A stretch of 8,505 nucleotides of DNA from Actinomycetota bacterium. GTDB taxonomy: Bacteria > Actinomycetota > Thermoleophilia > UBA2241. A program made the translations under genes and the position numbers. Location of the stretch: the NCBI GenBank assembly GCA_003157715.1, contig PMKK01000158.1:4190-12694 (forward strand), in the 5' to 3' direction. Below the pieces are notes generated by a model. It saw nothing but the letters and a program-made list of their open reading frames with translations. It was not told the DNA's origin and did not search any database. This document shows, piece by piece, positions 6,393 to 8,505 of this stretch (positions are counted from its first letter, which is position 1; each line of letters starts with the position of its first letter).

Positions 6393-6427
6393 ATCGGAGC
6401 CGCCGGCTCCCGCGAGCCCGGCCTTAG
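6358..6427. repeat. Perfect 35-bp tandem duplication between convergent genes
   Basis: Copy 1 (6358-6392) and copy 2 (6393-6427) are identical and directly abutting. Each begins ATCGGAGCC and ends GGCCTTAG. The TAG at the end of copy 1 is the stop of the TPR gene; the TTA in the end of copy 2 is the TAA stop of the diguanylate cyclase gene on the other strand. A single unit would therefore serve as a two-way stop. Confidence 0.95.
6361..6410. terminator. Paired hairpins, possible bidirectional transcription end
   Basis: Each 35-bp copy contains GGAGCC-GCC-GGCTCC (6361-6375 and 6396-6410), a 6-bp GC stem with a 3-nt loop that folds equally on either strand. The convergent gene arrangement makes a shared terminator plausible. 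There is no T-tract on either strand, so it is not a classical intrinsic terminator. Confidence 0.35.
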
Positions 6428-8037
6428 TCCGGCGCCGGACTGACCTCGACGCGATCGCGGCCGGCCTGCTTGGCGCCATACAGGGCCTCGTCGGCCAGCT
6501 CGAGGGTCTGTTTTGCGTCCCACCGGCCGGCCAGGCGGGTGACCACGCCGACCGACAGTGTGACGGCCTCTCCGTGCGGCATACCGGCCGCCTTGGCAAC
6601 CCCGGCCGCTCCCGCCCGGACTCGCTCACCGACGGCCAATGCCTGGCGCGAGTCGGCGTCCGGCAGGATCACGGCGAACTCGTCGCCCGCATAGCGGGCC
6701 ACGACATCGCCCTCACGGACGGCGCCCTCGATCATGCGTGCCACTTCGATGAGCACGGCGTCGCCCTGCAGATGTCCGTGGGCGTCGTTCACCGGCTTCA
6801 ACTGGTCGAGGTCGGCCATCAGCATCGACAGCGGCCGCCGGCTACGATCGGCCCGCGCGACTTCCTGCTCGAGGCGCCGGAAGAGCTCGCGCTGGTTCAG
6901 AAGACCGGTGAGACCGTCGCGGATGGCCGCCTCGCGGAGCGTCTCGTGAGCGCCCGCCACCTGGTCGGCCATGTCGTTGAAGGCCTGTCCGAGCTCGTTG
7001 ACCTCGTCGCGCTTGACCCGCGACACGACGACGCGACGCTGAAGATCGCCGCCGGCGAGGGCGTGCGCCGCCCCGGTCAGCGAGCTCAGAGGCCTGACCA
7101 CCTGACGAGCCAGGACGAGGCCGATCAGCACGGCCACGGCGAGCGCTCCGAGGGCCGCCAGGGCCGTGCCGCGCAGCAGTTGGCGCTGAGCCGCGACGAT
7201 CGGGGCACGCGCCTCGGCGGCGACGATACTGGCCTGCCCGCCGGCGAGCGGTAGAGCCTGACGCGCCCCGCTGAAGCCCCGGGCCACATCGTCGTCGGCG
7301 CCTGCGCCCGCGGACGGCCCTTCGCCCACGTGGTTCACCAGCGGCAGGATGCTGAGATCGGTGGCGGCCACGACCTTGCCGCGCAAGACAAAGGCGATCT
7401 GCGAGCTTGTCGCGCGCCCGATCGAAGCGGCAAACTCCTCGTCCACCCCTTTCGCGACGACCACCGTGCCGGCGCTGGGCGCCCCAGGAGCTCCGAAAGC
7501 ACCGCCGGCGATCGGCGCGGCCGCCAGCAGCCACAGCCGGCCGTCCCAGCTCGCCCAGCTCGATGAGGCCAGACCCCGGCGGGCGCCACTGACGACCGGT
7601 GAGGACAGGAAGGGCCGCGGAAAGCCAGCGGAACCAGCGAGCAGCGCGCCGCGACTGTCGAACACGGCCACGAATCCGGCCCGGTGACCGACGACCAGGC
7701 GGTCGATCAGCTCGCGGCGCAGCCAGCTCACGTCGCGGCCGGCGACGTGTGGCGCGACGACCGGTGAACCGCTGTCGACGGCCAGTTGCTGAAGGTCCGC
7801 GCGAGCACCGGCCAGAACGTTGACGGCGACGCTCAGGCGCTCGGCCGCGCGCGTCTCCTCGAGCCTGTCGAGGCTGGCCGAGGTGGCCCGGTAGGAGATC
7901 GCGAACTGTGCGACGAGGGCCAGGACCGCGGCGAGCAGGACTCCCACCACGACCTTGGCGCGCAGCCGGGGGTGCCGGGCTCTCTGCACTAGGGAGACCG
8001 GGCGCTCGCGGCCCGGCTCATCTGAGCTCGACGTCAC
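6424..8037 (-). CDS. Membrane diguanylate cyclase: CHASE4-like - HAMP - GGDEF
   Basis: A 537-residue protein from GTG 8037; no in-frame ATG exists before residue 356, so GTG is the best start despite a weak, close GAGAGG ribosome site. The first membrane segment is about 28-49. An extracytoplasmic sensing region of about 50-285 contains FVAVFDSRGALLAGS, resembling CHASE4. The second membrane segment is about 289-312, followed by HAMP (RQVVRPLSSLTGAAHALAGGDL, to about 365). The GGDEF domain is 370-532: DGLTGLLNQR (374-383); metal/substrate residues in DLDQLKPVND (409-418, with Leu where Phe is usual); AGDEF (450-454), an active signature variant; and an RxxD inhibitory site REGD (441-444) exactly five residues before it. 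It should convert two GTP to c-di-GMP at the inner membrane face under product feedback. It converges on the TPR gene. The sensed ligand is unknown. Confidence 0.93.
   Translation of the reverse strand: MTSSSDEPGRERPVSLVQRARHPRLRAKVVVGVLLAAVLALVAQFAISYRATSASLDRLEETRAAERLSVAVNVLAGARADLQQLAVDSGSPVVAPHVAGRDVSWLRRELIDRLVVGHRAGFVAVFDSRGALLAGSAGFPRPFLSSPVVSGARRGLASSSWASWDGRLWLLAAAPIAGGAFGAPGAPSAGTVVVAKGVDEEFAASIGRATSSQIAFVLRGKVVAATDLSILPLVNHVGEGPSAGAGADDDVARGFSGARQALPLAGGQASIVAAEARAPIVAAQRQLLRGTALAALGALAVAVLIGLVLARQVVRPLSSLTGAAHALAGGDLQRRVVVSRVKRDEVNELGQAFNDMADQVAGAHETLREAAIRDGLTGLLNQRELFRRLEQEVARADRSRRPLSMLMADLDQLKPVNDAHGHLQGDAVLIEVARMIEGAVREGDVVARYAGDEFAVILPDADSRQALAVGERVRAGAAGVAKAAGMPHGEAVTLSVGVVTRLAGRWDAKQTLELADEALYGAKQAGRDRVEVSPAPD
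6426..6441. repeat. 16-nt perfect palindrome at the 3' end of the diguanylate cyclase gene
   Basis: AGTCCGGCGCCGGACT is self-complementary over all 16 nt, spanning the last codons of the cyclase gene and overlapping the end of the second 35-bp copy by two bases. It could form a cruciform or add a third hairpin to the convergent terminus. In a GC-rich Pro/Ala coding stretch this could be chance. Confidence 0.6.
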
Positions 8038-8078
8038 GGCCTCTCTCTCGATCGAGTGTTCATCTGTGCGCGTACCCG

Positions 8079-8084
8079 AGCATA
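8079..8084 (-). promoter_or_regulatory. Candidate -10 element (TATGCT) of the diguanylate cyclase gene
   Basis: TATGCT on the minus strand lies about 40 nt before GTG 8037, within the 129-nt gap after the nuclease gene. No clear -35 hexamer is seen. The gap is otherwise featureless apart from GC-rich inverted repeats near 8107-8135. Confidence 0.3.
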
Positions 8085-8166
8085 CCCCGTGTCCGCGCCG
8101 TACACTCCGGCGCCGGCCCTGCCGAGGCCTGCCGGCTGAAAACGCGACTCGCAGCCCGCTCCCGCC

Positions 8167-8505
8167 TCAGACGAGTGCCCCACGCAGCCGGCTTTCGACC
8201 AGATCGCGCAGGCTCTGGTCGCACGTCAGGCGTACGACCGCCGCCGCGCCGGCGGCGTCGACCCGCGACGCCAGCAACACATCGACAGCGACCACGGGCG
8301 CGCCGGTGGCCGCCTCGAAGGCGAGCGCGTACGCTCCGGCCTGACCGCCGTACCGCTCGCGCACCTCGTCCGGCCGCAGGTGAGCGTCGGTCTTGTAGTC
8401 GACCACGACCCAGCCGCCGAGCTCGTCGTCGCGGTAGACGAGGTCGACGGCGCCCTCGATGAGAACCCCGCCATGAACGACGCAGACCGGCAGCTCGCGG
8501 TAGTG
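8167..8505 (-). CDS. RecB/AddA-type PD-(D/E)XK nuclease, C-terminal end (5' part outside window)
   Basis: The frame is open to the right edge and ends at TGA 8167-8169, giving 112 residues. It matches the C-terminal nuclease of RecB/AddA helicase-nucleases: it opens with YRELPVCV; IEGAVDLVYRD carries the first metal Asp; GWVVVDYKTD carries the D-x-K catalytic pair; and YGGQAGAYALAFE is the Q-x3-Y motif. Order and spacing are as expected, so the nuclease looks active. The full protein is probably a UvrD-like helicase-nuclease of double-strand break repair, but a stand-alone RecB-family nuclease cannot be excluded because the upstream part is missing. A GTG at 8406 lies inside the motif and is not a real start. 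It is followed by 129 nt before the diguanylate cyclase start, so the two genes may be separate transcripts. Confidence 0.85.
   Translation of the reverse strand, partial: HYRELPVCVVHGGVLIEGAVDLVYRDDELGGWVVVDYKTDAHLRPDEVRERYGGQAGAYALAFEAATGAPVVAVDVLLASRVDAAGAAAVVRLTCDQSLRDLVESRLRGALV

Noticed and set aside
6358..6427. CRISPR or integrase attachment site
   Set aside because: Copies abut with no spacer, and there is no cas gene, integrase or tRNA nearby.
5802..6629. 275-codon minus-strand frame spanning the TPR 3' end and the convergent junction
   Set aside because: Repetitive only because it mirrors the TPR repeats; it overlaps two well-supported genes.
8107..8135. GC inverted repeat after the nuclease gene as a terminator
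   Set aside because: GCCGGC is itself palindromic and common in this DNA, the loop is long and no T-tract follows.

Overview
The window is a chromosomal stretch of a high-GC bacterium. GTG starts, G/C-ending codons, an Ala-rich lipoprotein signal peptide and an RsbW-type ATPase sensor suggest Actinomycetota, possibly a Thermoleophilia-like soil lineage. That placement is inference: no rRNA or marker gene is present. I see no tRNA, rRNA, CRISPR array, transposase or integrase. Almost all sequence is coding, and two genes run off the window ends.

Left block (1-3027, all minus strand, read right to left). A secreted lipoprotein of the cyclase/kynurenine-formamidase fold is followed 34 nt later by a single-hotdog MaoC-type enoyl-CoA hydratase. 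An AAC(3)-family N-acyltransferase homologue comes 10 nt after that, and then a neutral-ceramidase-like hydrolase (partial) overlapping by ATGA. The last three look translationally coupled. Together the four make a small cassette of amide and acyl-CoA chemistry. Two of the enzymes lack residues that are catalytic in their characterised relatives, so the substrates are open.

Central signalling block (3143-6392). A minus-strand sensor protein combines an N-terminal RsbW-like ATPase with PAS, coiled-coil, GAF and PAS domains. It is transcribed divergently, across a 190-nt intergenic region, from a plus-strand protein made of seven 44-residue TPR-like repeats behind a 69-residue N-terminal region. 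The pair may form one signalling unit.

Right block (6424-8505, minus strand). A membrane-bound CHASE4-like/HAMP/GGDEF diguanylate cyclase with an intact product-inhibition site converges on the TPR gene. Between their stop codons lies a perfect 35-bp tandem duplication, each copy carrying a hairpin, abutting a 16-nt palindrome. Upstream of the cyclase is the C-terminal end of a RecB/AddA-type PD-(D/E)XK nuclease, cut by the window edge.
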